From a virus, in the IMG/VR virus record IMGVR_UViG_3300009151_005171, positions 1 through 34,558 of that record: a stretch of 34,558 bases of DNA; one strand, 5' to 3'. A model generated the notes under the pieces. That model did no database searches, was not told the origin of the DNA, and saw nothing but the letters and a program-made list of their open reading frames with translations. A program made the position numbers and the translations under genes. Every line of letters starts with the position of its first letter. Position 1 is the first letter of the stretch. This document shows positions 22,714 to 30,892 of the stretch, piece by piece.

Positions 22714-23937
22714 TTAGTTAATTATTCTAGTATTGCCGTAGTGTATTACTGTTGATCCCGGAACACACGTAATTGTTCGCCACGGGTCTAGAATAACACT
22801 TCCCGGTTCAATATAAAAGTAAAACTGATCTGGTTTTATTTCGACCCCTGTGCCAAAATATGAAATTACTGGATTGTGTGCCATTAATATTACGGCCCTG
22901 CCACCTGCAATATCACCAGTCAACGGGTCGGCATACGACACTCTTATACCTTCTGCTTCTATAAAATGCCCTACTAATTCGCTGTAGCTGCCGATAGTGT
23001 ATTCAACATACGGTTTGTAAGCTCGGCCGTGAATAATTACAGGTAAGTTATATTGTTTAGATAGATCTACAAGTTTAAGTGCCATATGTTTAGCCTGTTG
23101 ATCTCTACTCTGCATTATTGTTTGAAATAAGTCGTATCCTAATTCAAGTTTTTCAGCTAAAAACCTTAATGCAATGTTATCTCTCGGGTGGCATGCTCCT
23201 GCATCACCTAGACCTGCAGTTAGGTATCGCGGACCGGTGATTCGTTGCGTAGCGTTTTTAAGGGCGTCGGTAACCACATCAACATTAATATTTCCATTTT
23301 TTTCTGCAACATCTTGAATCATATTTACTAATCCAATTTTTGCAGAAATAAAGGTGTTATAAAAAACTTTAATTGCTTCAGCTTCGTCCCAAGTTCCGAT
23401 ATTTATCGTTGGATCGTTTTGCATTAGCGGTTTATAAAAATCAACTAATAATTTTGCATCACCTGTGCAAGATCCATCTTCTGTTCCGATAATTATACAC
23501 TCTGGATTAATCATATCCCACTTGACACTGCCCATTGCAATTAGATAAGGGTTGTATACAAAGCGAGAATTAGTAATTAACGGTTTTAAATGCGCTCTGA
23601 CTGTTCCGGGTAATACAGTTGAGATTAATACTACTAGTTGATCCGGTGTAACATACTGATTAATCTCGTTAAGAACTTGTTGAACAATACTATAGTCAAA
23701 ATCTTTTGCCGGTAAATTCGAAATAGGACTACTACCACCGTATCTCGGATCGTGTGGCGTCGGTACTGCAACAAATATTATATCTCTGTCTAATACTGCT
23801 GCGCTAATAGAATCCATTATTAGAATACGAGCAGCAGGATCTTTAACTATATCATACCCTACCACATCGTATTTTTCTGCCATTACTTCTGCACACGGCA
23901 ATCCCAATTTTCCGCATCCTATCATTAAAATTTTCAT
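22714..23937 (-). CDS. UDP-glucose/GDP-mannose dehydrogenase family protein
   Basis: The 407-residue protein has the family layout: an N-terminal NAD-binding Rossmann segment (MKILMIGCGKLGLPCAEVM), VAVPTPHD at about 56-63, STVLPGT, a central EAIKVFYNTFISAKI with Lys190 and Asn194, and the catalytic cysteine Cys249 in GLGDAGACHPRDN. The UDP-sugar binding C-terminal region follows, with HGRAYKP near 305. It oxidises the C6 hydroxyl of a sugar nucleotide to a uronate. One oddity: the usual PEFL motif with its catalytic Glu reads NPYLIAMGS, so Tyr replaces Glu. I believe phage homologues share a similar sequence. AGGATATTT precedes the start. It likely supplies uronic-acid building blocks for the island's glycan. 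Confidence 0.85.
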   Translation of the reverse strand: MKILMIGCGKLGLPCAEVMAEKYDVVGYDIVKDPAARILIMDSISAAVLDRDIIFVAVPTPHDPRYGGSSPISNLPAKDFDYSIVQQVLNEINQYVTPDQLVVLISTVLPGTVRAHLKPLITNSRFVYNPYLIAMGSVKWDMINPECIIIGTEDGSCTGDAKLLVDFYKPLMQNDPTINIGTWDEAEAIKVFYNTFISAKIGLVNMIQDVAEKNGNINVDVVTDALKNATQRITGPRYLTAGLGDAGACHPRDNIALRFLAEKLELGYDLFQTIMQSRDQQAKHMALKLVDLSKQYNLPVIIHGRAYKPYVEYTIGSYSELVGHFIEAEGIRVSYADPLTGDIAGGRAVILMAHNPVISYFGTGVEIKPDQFYFYIEPGSVILDPWRTITCVPGSTVIHYGNTRIIN

Positions 23938-23967
23938 AAATATCCTATTATTTGTTTTGTGTTTATA

Positions 23968-24687
23968 TTATTGTGTATAACAGACATTGTTTAAAACATT
24001 TTTAAGGTTAGGCACTAACCATTCGAGGGTTAATCGACTATGGTCAGCTGAAACATAATGAAAATTAGGCAAGGGTTTAATGTGGTTGTGTTGTAACCAC
24101 TGATACCCGTTGTCAGGTATCCAATTAACTTTTTTAGCTAGCCATTGATACGGCTCGATAAATAAATCCTGCATTGGCACAAACCAAGACCAAAAAATAC
24201 ATGGCACGTTAAAACTGTCACACAGGTATTGAAGTGTAATTATATCTTGCATAACTTTATAATTTATCCATTTACTCATTGCAACTTGTGGTACCCACAC
24301 ATTGTCGATTTTTGTTGTTTCATTTATAAACGATGCAAAATTATCTTGGTTATTTACTATGTTCCATGTATAACATCCGATATCATTAATTCGATGGCCG
24401 TCACACAGCGAAACATCGTTGTTTTGTGACTTGTTTTCAAAGGCAGAAAAACCAGTTACAACTCTTGAAGGTTCTGTCAATTGGATAACAACCACATCGA
24501 CATTATTATTACTAAGTGCGTAGTGTAGTTTTTCAATATAAAAACTATTGCCTGCTCCGCAACTTGATGCCCTAATTAGGTCCATATCCCAGGCTGTTGC
24601 TAAAAAATAAGGCCAGCTTTCGCCGTAACTAGTCGATGAATGGCTATCGCCCATTGCCAATATTGTTTTTTTAGTAGATATATTCAT
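23968..24687 (-). CDS. SGNH/GDSL-type hydrolase
   Basis: Block I is MGDSHSS near residue 12 (nucleophile Ser), block II has SSCGAGNSF supplying the oxyanion Gly, and the C-terminal block reads VSADHSRLTLEWL, giving the Asp-x-x-His or Asp-His pair. The 239-residue length is normal. No signal peptide is seen, so it would act inside the cell. SGNH enzymes remove or transfer acetyl and other acyl esters on glycans, lipids and peptides. The start lies one base after the stop of the preceding gene, itself SGNH-like, and AAGGAAAA precedes it. The two neighbours are similar in plan but not near-identical, so they may act on different positions. Confidence 0.75.
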   Translation of the reverse strand: MNISTKKTILAMGDSHSSTSYGESWPYFLATAWDMDLIRASSCGAGNSFYIEKLHYALSNNNVDVVVIQLTEPSRVVTGFSAFENKSQNNDVSLCDGHRINDIGCYTWNIVNNQDNFASFINETTKIDNVWVPQVAMSKWINYKVMQDIITLQYLCDSFNVPCIFWSWFVPMQDLFIEPYQWLAKKVNWIPDNGYQWLQHNHIKPLPNFHYVSADHSRLTLEWLVPNLKNVLNNVCYTQ

Positions 24688-24688
24688 G

Positions 24689-25507
24689 TTATATTTTTCC
24701 TTTTCCTTTTAATTGCAATAATAAGAAATTATCAACGTAATATTCATGCGAGTCAACTGAAGGATGGACGTGATCATCATAAAAAGTTAAATCTTGATCT
24801 TTACAGTATTCGTATAACCCACTACTTTCTTTCCAAAATACCCAATCTTTAAAATTTATCATGTCATATAAATATTTAACATTTCTGTAAATATCGTAAG
24901 TCATAGGTTCATGATGCACCCATCGGTTAAGGATATCTAAACATGCTGGATAGTGCATTATGTCCATATATGTTTGGTTTATCAATTTAATGCCCATGCT
25001 TGCACAGTACCATTGTAACCGTAACATATTTTCGTACGACTGGATAGCAAGGTTTTCATTACAATAGAACTTAGATATTAAATGTCTATTAAATCTTGAA
25101 ATATGTTGATTTGTAAAACTGTCGTGCATCGAGCCACTAAGATATCCGTCTTTCGGGTACACACTGCAGCTTTCGTTTTCTTTAGTATCGATAAAATTTA
25201 CAGGATTTGTTGCCCATTCTTCTGGATTGTGTAATGTTACAAAGTCAGGCAACTCGGGTGAAATAAATAAATCTTTTCTGTCTATTCCGGACCACATCAC
25301 TGCAACTAAAATATTTTTCGGATCTACGCCGTTGTCGATTAATATTTGTGTTTGAAAGATCGCAGTTTTTGCAATCCATGAATTTCCGCAAGATCCTTGA
25401 CCCCGATTGTATAAACCTGCATTCAATCTTTCTGCGAGAAAATGCGGCCACCGTTTTTCGTAGTTATCTGAAAAACTACAGCCCGATGTAACTAAGTGGG
25501 TAATCAT
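24689..25507 (-). CDS. SGNH-like hydrolase, second copy
   Basis: The 272-residue protein begins MITHLVTSGCSFSD, where Ser in GCS takes the place of the usual GDS nucleophile motif; GQGSCGNSWIAK is block II, VAVMWSGIDRKD resembles block III, and DDHVHPSVDSHEYYVDNFL holds the Asp and His of block V. The Cys-for-Asp change in block I is common in phage-associated SGNH-like proteins. There is no signal peptide or membrane segment. The gene follows the glycosyltransferase-like gene at 25509 by one base, with GAGGA as ribosome site, and is followed by the next SGNH gene after one base. A role in adding or removing acyl groups on the product of the adjacent transferase is inferred. Confidence 0.75.
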   Translation of the reverse strand: MITHLVTSGCSFSDNYEKRWPHFLAERLNAGLYNRGQGSCGNSWIAKTAIFQTQILIDNGVDPKNILVAVMWSGIDRKDLFISPELPDFVTLHNPEEWATNPVNFIDTKENESCSVYPKDGYLSGSMHDSFTNQHISRFNRHLISKFYCNENLAIQSYENMLRLQWYCASMGIKLINQTYMDIMHYPACLDILNRWVHHEPMTYDIYRNVKYLYDMINFKDWVFWKESSGLYEYCKDQDLTFYDDHVHPSVDSHEYYVDNFLLLQLKGKGKI

Positions 25508-25508
25508 T

Positions 25509-26762
25509 TTAATCCTCTAATAAATCGTGTAATTTGTTCGATAATAAATCAATCGACATGCGTTGGCGTTCAATAAACAAGTCATGATTGTATTTTAATA
25601 TTGGCCATATTTGCTTCAATACTTCTTCTAAATCGTCTCTTGAAATAAATTCTACAATAGCAGCGGTTGCTTTTTGCAGACGTATATTTTTATCAGGTTC
25701 TAAATCATAACTTTCGTCAATTACTTCAGAAAATGTTTTGAAACCTAATGTTCTAAACGTTTCTAATCCAAGATGGGATCCGATAAGCACAAACGGCTGA
25801 AAAAATATTATTGGTTTAAAAATTTTTTCACTGTAAAACCCTTTAATATCAACAAATGTTTCTGCTACAACATGTAGATAACTGCTATAAAATTTTTCAG
25901 AATTCGCATCTTCAACTGGATTTGGAATTTGGCTGCTTCCCCAATCAACCGGGTCAATTTCAACTGGTAAATGATATGGAATTTCATTTTCAATATTAAG
26001 ATGGACCCATTCTTGATAAATTTCAGGATAATAACATTCAAATGCAGTTTTTTGCGCATTGTAATAGCTAAATATCGGTGCATTGTCGTCTGCTGAATTG
26101 CCTGTTTTTGAGAGACTTAATAATCCTTGATCTCGGTACGGAAATAATTTAGTAAATATTGCAAATCTGTGAGCATGCGATCGTCTATTTAAACAAATAA
26201 ACTTAAATTTACGAGGCCCATTTTCAAAGATTGCAGCATACCCTTTTTTCCGGTCATCGTCAATGTTGCGCCATCTTGTATGCATTTCCCAAATATTATA
26301 ATATAGTATTGCATAGTTTGGAGAAGGAGTCATATTGCCGCACATTACTACAAAATTTGCATACGATAAGTCGTATCGGACCTTTAACGGTTCGACAATG
26401 TCGTCGTACCATTCTAACTGCCATCCTTCCCACGGATTAGCTATTAGTATTTTACACATGCCGTTTTTGATTGATTGTATTATGCTAGCAGGAATACCTA
26501 ATACATTAACATATTCTCTCAATTGCGAAAAATCATACATTATCGGATAATAAAATTTAACGTCTTTTGGAATTGTAGTGTGTGTGTTAAATATTCTTTC
26601 ATAGTCGTTATCGACTCCTAAAAAAGCACCGGGCGAAAGAGAATTAATAATTCCGTGCTTGCAAATAACAGATCGCGGAGTTGCGTTTTGAAACGGAGAT
26701 CTATTTAAAATATAAAAGTTCTTGCCGTTGTTTTCAAAAAATAAGTTAATTTTGGATGTCAT
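25509..26762 (-). CDS. Glycosyltransferase-like family protein
   Basis: The 417-residue protein contains, in order, INLFFENNGKNFYILNRSPF, FYYPIMYDFSQL, KILIANPWEGWQ, FVVMCGNMTPSP, KFICLNRRSHAHRFAIFTKL, FYSEKIFKPIIFFQPFVLIG and LGFKTFSEVIDESYD. These elements recur in the genes at 28950, 20794 and the split 18334-19643. The Lys after Glu in SEK and the following PF..(I/L)G are reminiscent of donor-binding segments of GT10 fucosyltransferases and exostosins; I infer a glycosyltransferase fold but no family is proven. It overlaps the upstream SGNH gene by 17 bases and is followed after one base by another SGNH gene, so transferase and hydrolase genes alternate here. Confidence 0.65.
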   Translation of the reverse strand: MTSKINLFFENNGKNFYILNRSPFQNATPRSVICKHGIINSLSPGAFLGVDNDYERIFNTHTTIPKDVKFYYPIMYDFSQLREYVNVLGIPASIIQSIKNGMCKILIANPWEGWQLEWYDDIVEPLKVRYDLSYANFVVMCGNMTPSPNYAILYYNIWEMHTRWRNIDDDRKKGYAAIFENGPRKFKFICLNRRSHAHRFAIFTKLFPYRDQGLLSLSKTGNSADDNAPIFSYYNAQKTAFECYYPEIYQEWVHLNIENEIPYHLPVEIDPVDWGSSQIPNPVEDANSEKFYSSYLHVVAETFVDIKGFYSEKIFKPIIFFQPFVLIGSHLGLETFRTLGFKTFSEVIDESYDLEPDKNIRLQKATAAIVEFISRDDLEEVLKQIWPILKYNHDLFIERQRMSIDLLSNKLHDLLED

Positions 26763-27516
26763 TTAGTTTTCCTATTAAAAATTCCGAAATTAGTAAGTGG
26801 CCGACTGCATTAGGGTGACCGCATTTAAATACGTCATTGCTTGCAATAGTGTGAACTGAATTAGAAATATAATTATTATCTAGCAATCTTCTCCACTCTT
26901 CTTCATACTTTTTAACAATGCCAATATGCCAATAGTCTGGATCTATAAACGGCATATATTTGTTACCTACAACCGGTAGCATATGAAATAATAAATAATT
27001 TTTAGTCTTTGCTCCTATTAATGATTTAATTGCGTATACCTGATGCATTGTTTCTAAAAAAATACTGTCGTCGGTTTGTAATGTCATTATACGTTTTAAT
27101 GAGTTATCAATAGTAGAATCATGAAATTCAGGAAAGTGATGCGCAGTAATGTGAAAATATCTCATAAATCGATTATCATAGAATTCTTTTCGTATCGCTT
27201 CCGTCAACCCTATTAAAATTAAATCACCGTCGCAGTAAGATGCATTCATTCGCTCGTGTGCTTCTGTTACAGTATCAGGTGATTCGATATTTAATAAGTA
27301 ATTGCAAACTAACCTAAATATAGTAGCGTTGCTGCATCCTGGAATTGCTAAGTTTTTAACAGGAACGTTAAACTGTTTTCCTAGCAATGCAGGCCATGCA
27401 AGGTTACTAGGGAAATTATAATCAATGTGGTTTTCTAATTTTTTTATATTATCGGATAACCCTTGGCCAAATGTATTTGAATCACCGAATACTACAATTC
27501 GTTTTATGTCATGCAT
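26746..27516 (-). CDS. SGNH/GDSL-type hydrolase, third copy
   Basis: The 256-residue protein carries a canonical block I (RIVVFGDSNTFGQGL), block II (NLAIPGCSNATIFRL, with the Gly and Asn), block III-like LIGLTEAIRKEF, and a C-terminal CGHPNAVGHLLISEFL providing the catalytic His. That makes it the most canonical of the three hydrolases in the window. No export signal is visible. It overlaps the radical SAM gene by eight bases upstream and the glycosyltransferase-like gene by 17 bases downstream, so the three are very probably translated together. An acyl transfer or deacylation on a sugar or lipid intermediate is the likely reaction; the substrate is unknown. Confidence 0.8.
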   Translation of the reverse strand: MHDIKRIVVFGDSNTFGQGLSDNIKKLENHIDYNFPSNLAWPALLGKQFNVPVKNLAIPGCSNATIFRLVCNYLLNIESPDTVTEAHERMNASYCDGDLILIGLTEAIRKEFYDNRFMRYFHITAHHFPEFHDSTIDNSLKRIMTLQTDDSIFLETMHQVYAIKSLIGAKTKNYLLFHMLPVVGNKYMPFIDPDYWHIGIVKKYEEEWRRLLDNNYISNSVHTIASNDVFKCGHPNAVGHLLISEFLIGKLNDIQN

Positions 27517-28915
27517 GGGTTGCTAACCTTTTACAATAATTTTTAAATTCGATTAACTCAGGGAATGTTTGATTAAAATTTGTGTTTTTTCGAATGTCAT
27601 ACTCAGTGACAAACTTATAAAAATCTATACAATTTTGATCCCACGTGGCTTGATCAGGTTCTTCTTCTAGTAAATTACAGATTAAATCTATTCTATGGAT
27701 GTCACTTTCGTACAGCATTGCATAATGGCCAGTTTGTAAAAAATTACTATCTTTATATTTTTCTACTAATTTTTTTAATTTTAAAATAGTATTAGATTTT
27801 AACTCAGTAGGCGCTAAATTTAAATGTAAGTATGGTGGCCATCTTAAATAGTTAATGCTAAGAATGATTGTATTTTCAGAATATGATTTATAGTATTTTT
27901 TTCTTAGATTTAAAATTTCTTCTAAGAACTCATCTAATGTACTTAACGAACAAATATTTACAGTTGACATTATTCCAACAAATGCATTGCTTGGAAGATT
28001 TTCAATTAAATTTTCTAAATTATTATGCCATTCTTGATAATTTAATCCATACCGAATATATTCTGCTTGTGCACCAGTAGACTCGTTACTAGTAAACAAT
28101 TGAATTTGTTTAATCCGAGGAGCAATATTGTTAATATATTTAATCAATCGTTGAATTAAATTAACAGGCACATTTAAATTTGTGTTAATACCTAATATTA
28201 AATTAGGATTTAAATTTGGATCGTTTTCTAATTTTTCAAGAAGGTCCCATACATCTTTACTTAATAATGGCTCACCCCCTGTCAATCGTAAATTCTCTAA
28301 ATTTTTAGATAGTTCAGGCCACCATTTCCAAAATGCAGTAACGTAGGGATTTTCTTCTTTGTGGTGATACGGAAACCGATTTATTTGTTTTAAATGATCT
28401 AAATTACCAGTATTCCAACTTGTGGGATACGGCCCATGCGAGGTTATTTCTTCGACCCATCTACTACTAACATCAGGACTGCAATATGCACATTTAAAAT
28501 TACAAACATTTGAAAAACTAATTTCTAAATATGACGGATTAATATTTTCTGTTTTTGTTTCTAATATCAACGGAATATGTTTCCACGCCCACGGTTCAGT
28601 TGTTTTATAATACCGATCGCTATAAGTCCCACCAAGATCTTCTGCCTTCCAACAATAATCACATTCGGCTGGTCGGTTACCATCTAACATTTCCTGCATC
28701 TGTTTCTTTTTAAATTGGGTGTTATGTAGCGCAGTATGATCCTTTTCTAATTCGTCAAGCGGTATTTTATGAGGAGCAGGATGGTGACAACTATGATTCC
28801 ATCCTGTTTGCAAGTACAGTGTCGTTTGCAGCCATTTAGCTGCACAAAATGTAGGACCTATGTTATCAAGTTCGGTAACCCGTGTTGAAAAAAATTGTGT
28901 TTGCTCGTCGATCAT
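27509..28915 (-). CDS. Radical SAM protein, twitch/SPASM-like
   Basis: The core iron-sulfur motif is CNFKCAYC (Cys138, Cys142 and Cys145) after a LEISFSN strand, followed by the SAM-binding LTGGEPLL at about 211-218 and GINTNLN. The N-terminal 100 residues add Cys24, Cys43 and CDYC at 85-88 within RPAECDYCWKAEDLGG, which could ligate an auxiliary cluster. At 468 residues it is longer than a bare radical SAM domain. Reaction is unknown: phage and bacterial relatives of this layout lie in polysaccharide and peptide-modification clusters. AGGAACTCA precedes the ATG. The neighbours are a glycosyltransferase-like gene upstream and, with an 8-base overlap, an SGNH hydrolase downstream, which argues for a sugar, lipid or short-peptide substrate handled by the same pathway. 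Confidence 0.85.
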   Translation of the reverse strand: MIDEQTQFFSTRVTELDNIGPTFCAAKWLQTTLYLQTGWNHSCHHPAPHKIPLDELEKDHTALHNTQFKKKQMQEMLDGNRPAECDYCWKAEDLGGTYSDRYYKTTEPWAWKHIPLILETKTENINPSYLEISFSNVCNFKCAYCSPDVSSRWVEEITSHGPYPTSWNTGNLDHLKQINRFPYHHKEENPYVTAFWKWWPELSKNLENLRLTGGEPLLSKDVWDLLEKLENDPNLNPNLILGINTNLNVPVNLIQRLIKYINNIAPRIKQIQLFTSNESTGAQAEYIRYGLNYQEWHNNLENLIENLPSNAFVGIMSTVNICSLSTLDEFLEEILNLRKKYYKSYSENTIILSINYLRWPPYLHLNLAPTELKSNTILKLKKLVEKYKDSNFLQTGHYAMLYESDIHRIDLICNLLEEEPDQATWDQNCIDFYKFVTEYDIRKNTNFNQTFPELIEFKNYCKRLATHA

Positions 28916-28949
28916 TGAGTTCCTGTTAAATTAAATTTCTATATAATAA

Positions 28950-30197
28950 TTATAATAAATTTTTTAAATCTAAAGATAATTGGTCAAATATCAAATCAAA
29001 TCGCTGAACAAGCAGCGAATGATTATGATCAAGTATTGGCCAAAGGTGTTGCATTACTTCATGCAAGTCATTTCTGTTTAAAAAATCAATAGCTGCATTT
29101 GTTGCTTTTTCTACCCTAAGCTCATTGTCAATTTCATCATCGTAGCTTTCGTCAATAACATCTGAAAATGTTTTATAGCCTAACTGCCGAAGTCTAGCTA
29201 ATCCTTGATATTGGCCTATAAGAACAAACGGTTGGAAATAAATAAAAGGTTTAAATATTTTTTCGCTAAAAAACCCCGTATTTTCTACTTTAGTTTCGCA
29301 AACAATATGCAAATAACATTTATAAAATTTTTCAGAGTACAAATCGGTAGTAGGATTCGCTTCGAGAAAATCGTACGGATCAAGTTCTGTAGGTAAAACT
29401 AATGGTAACGATTCTCTAATTTTTAAATTTCCCCACTCTTTATGTATGTCAGGGAATTTTTTTCTGAATAATCTTTTTTGTACATCAAAGTACAATAACC
29501 TTGGCGGCTTGTCATCGTCGCAAAAGCCTGTTAACCAAAAGCTAAGTAATCCCTGATTGCGATACGGAAATAATTTAGTAAGTACTGCAAATCTAAAGTA
29601 TGCTGCACGGCGATTTAAACAAATAAACTTATATGTACGTGGACTTTGATTAAAAATAGTATCGTGTGCAATCTTTCTATCGTTATCGGTATCTCGGTGT
29701 CTAGAAGCTATCTCCCAGTGATTAAAATATACAGTATTGTACCTACAATGATTGGTATAGTTAGCAGACATGATTACAAATTTATCAACAGTTATGTGGT
29801 TGTTAGCTGCTATTGATTCAACTAAACGTTCGTATGTTGGCCAACACCACCCTTCGTACGTGCATACTATTAGCACTTTGCACGTTCCTGTTTCGATTGC
29901 CGAAAGAATATTAAATGGAATAAAAAGACTGTCAACGTGATCTAATAGTTGAGTAAGGCTAAAGATTATAGGATAGTAAAATTTTTTCCCTTCAGGTATA
30001 GCAGTGTTAACTACAAATCTTTTAAAAAATTGTGATCCTTGTCCACCGAAATATGCATCAGTATGGCAATTATTTGTACATTCAACAATTACCTGTGGTA
30101 CTAAATCGGCCGGAATTGCATTTAAATACGGTTGCCTGTTAAAAATTGAGGCATGAATACCATTGTTCTCAAAGTATAAGTTAATTTTTTCTGTCAT
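28950..30197 (-). CDS. Glycosyltransferase-like family protein
   Basis: The 415-residue product is the closest relative of the 25509 protein along its whole length: INLYFENNGIHASIFNRQPY, FYYPIIFSLTQL, KVLIVCTYEGW, FVIMSANYTNH, KFICLNRRAAYFRFAVLTKL, GFFSEKIFKPFIYFQPFVLIG and LGYKTFSDVIDESYD. The pair therefore arose by duplication within or before this island. The same tentative glycosyltransferase inference applies. AAGGACAATA precedes the ATG. It stands between the tandem sulfotransferase-like genes and the radical SAM gene, with gaps of 20 and 34 bases, so it should be cotranscribed with both. There is no membrane segment; a cytoplasmic enzyme is likely. Confidence 0.65.
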   Translation of the reverse strand: MTEKINLYFENNGIHASIFNRQPYLNAIPADLVPQVIVECTNNCHTDAYFGGQGSQFFKRFVVNTAIPEGKKFYYPIIFSLTQLLDHVDSLFIPFNILSAIETGTCKVLIVCTYEGWCWPTYERLVESIAANNHITVDKFVIMSANYTNHCRYNTVYFNHWEIASRHRDTDNDRKIAHDTIFNQSPRTYKFICLNRRAAYFRFAVLTKLFPYRNQGLLSFWLTGFCDDDKPPRLLYFDVQKRLFRKKFPDIHKEWGNLKIRESLPLVLPTELDPYDFLEANPTTDLYSEKFYKCYLHIVCETKVENTGFFSEKIFKPFIYFQPFVLIGQYQGLARLRQLGYKTFSDVIDESYDDEIDNELRVEKATNAAIDFLNRNDLHEVMQHLWPILDHNHSLLVQRFDLIFDQLSLDLKNLL

Positions 30198-30217
30198 TAT
30201 TGTCCTTGCACACCCAT

Positions 30218-30865
30218 TTAAAAGTTATACCCAAATGTTTTAATATCAATATAATGTAGTTCTGCTATAAGATTTTTAGTTTCGTCGGAATAATATGAAC
30301 GGTATTCTGTTTCTGATATATCAAATCGAAACGGACTAGTATTAGTATCATCCAAGCAAAAATATTCCATTAACGGTTTAATATCAATTGCTGCATGCTC
30401 ACCCCTAATAATATAAGTTGCTTGTTGATACCCGGTTGATGATATATAACTTAACCAATTCATTTGAGGTGTAAGCGTGTGATAGTGGGTGTGTATTCTG
30501 TTAGAATTAATATCTTTTACAAATTTGTTCACTGTATTAGTAACTTTGCCCGTTTCGATGGTCTTTCTAAATTCTCGAACTATATCCGGCAACGTATCTA
30601 TGTCTGCGTCAAGTACGTTTTTAATTTTATATATAAATCTTGCCCATGGATTCATCACAATACCGATTGTTGATATTTCTGGATAAAGTGCATGAACTTC
30701 TTTAAGACTTAATCTGTTATCTTCAATTTCATAATCTTGTATCATCCGTAATGCTGAAATTTTTTGATTAAGAAACCATTCATGTAGAGGCCATGCGTAA
30801 TATGCACACATCTGCGGTACGATAATTGTAAAACGCGAATCGTCAGTTTTGTAAGTTTTTTTCAT
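30218..30865 (-). CDS. Sulfotransferase-2-like protein, copy 1
   Basis: The 215-residue sequence has the central and C-terminal pattern of the Sulfotransfer_2 family: GIVMNPWARFIYK (family vRdPy.R..S.y, the 3'-phosphate binding strand), TPQMNWLSY, YIIRGEHAA, and a closing YRSYYSDETKNL...HYIDIKTFGYNF, which matches the yYtdet..lv...y..Di..FgY ending. However, the N-terminal loop that should hold the PAPS-binding Lys (PKTxxT/S) reads IIVPQMCAYYAWP, with Gln and no GT/S pair. It may use another donor, bind without catalysis, or be diverged. The next gene upstream is a clear paralogue. Intergenic spacing of 27 bases suggests cotranscription. Confidence 0.65.
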   Translation of the reverse strand: MKKTYKTDDSRFTIIVPQMCAYYAWPLHEWFLNQKISALRMIQDYEIEDNRLSLKEVHALYPEISTIGIVMNPWARFIYKIKNVLDADIDTLPDIVREFRKTIETGKVTNTVNKFVKDINSNRIHTHYHTLTPQMNWLSYISSTGYQQATYIIRGEHAAIDIKPLMEYFCLDDTNTSPFRFDISETEYRSYYSDETKNLIAELHYIDIKTFGYNF

Positions 30866-30892
30866 TATGATTTAAAGATAGTATTATTTATT

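Noticed and set aside
30885-30892. AATAAATA on the minus strand before the first sulfotransferase-like gene
   Set aside because: It fits a loose late-promoter pattern but lies in a very AT-rich gap and the gene is otherwise part of a continuous run; not strong enough to call.
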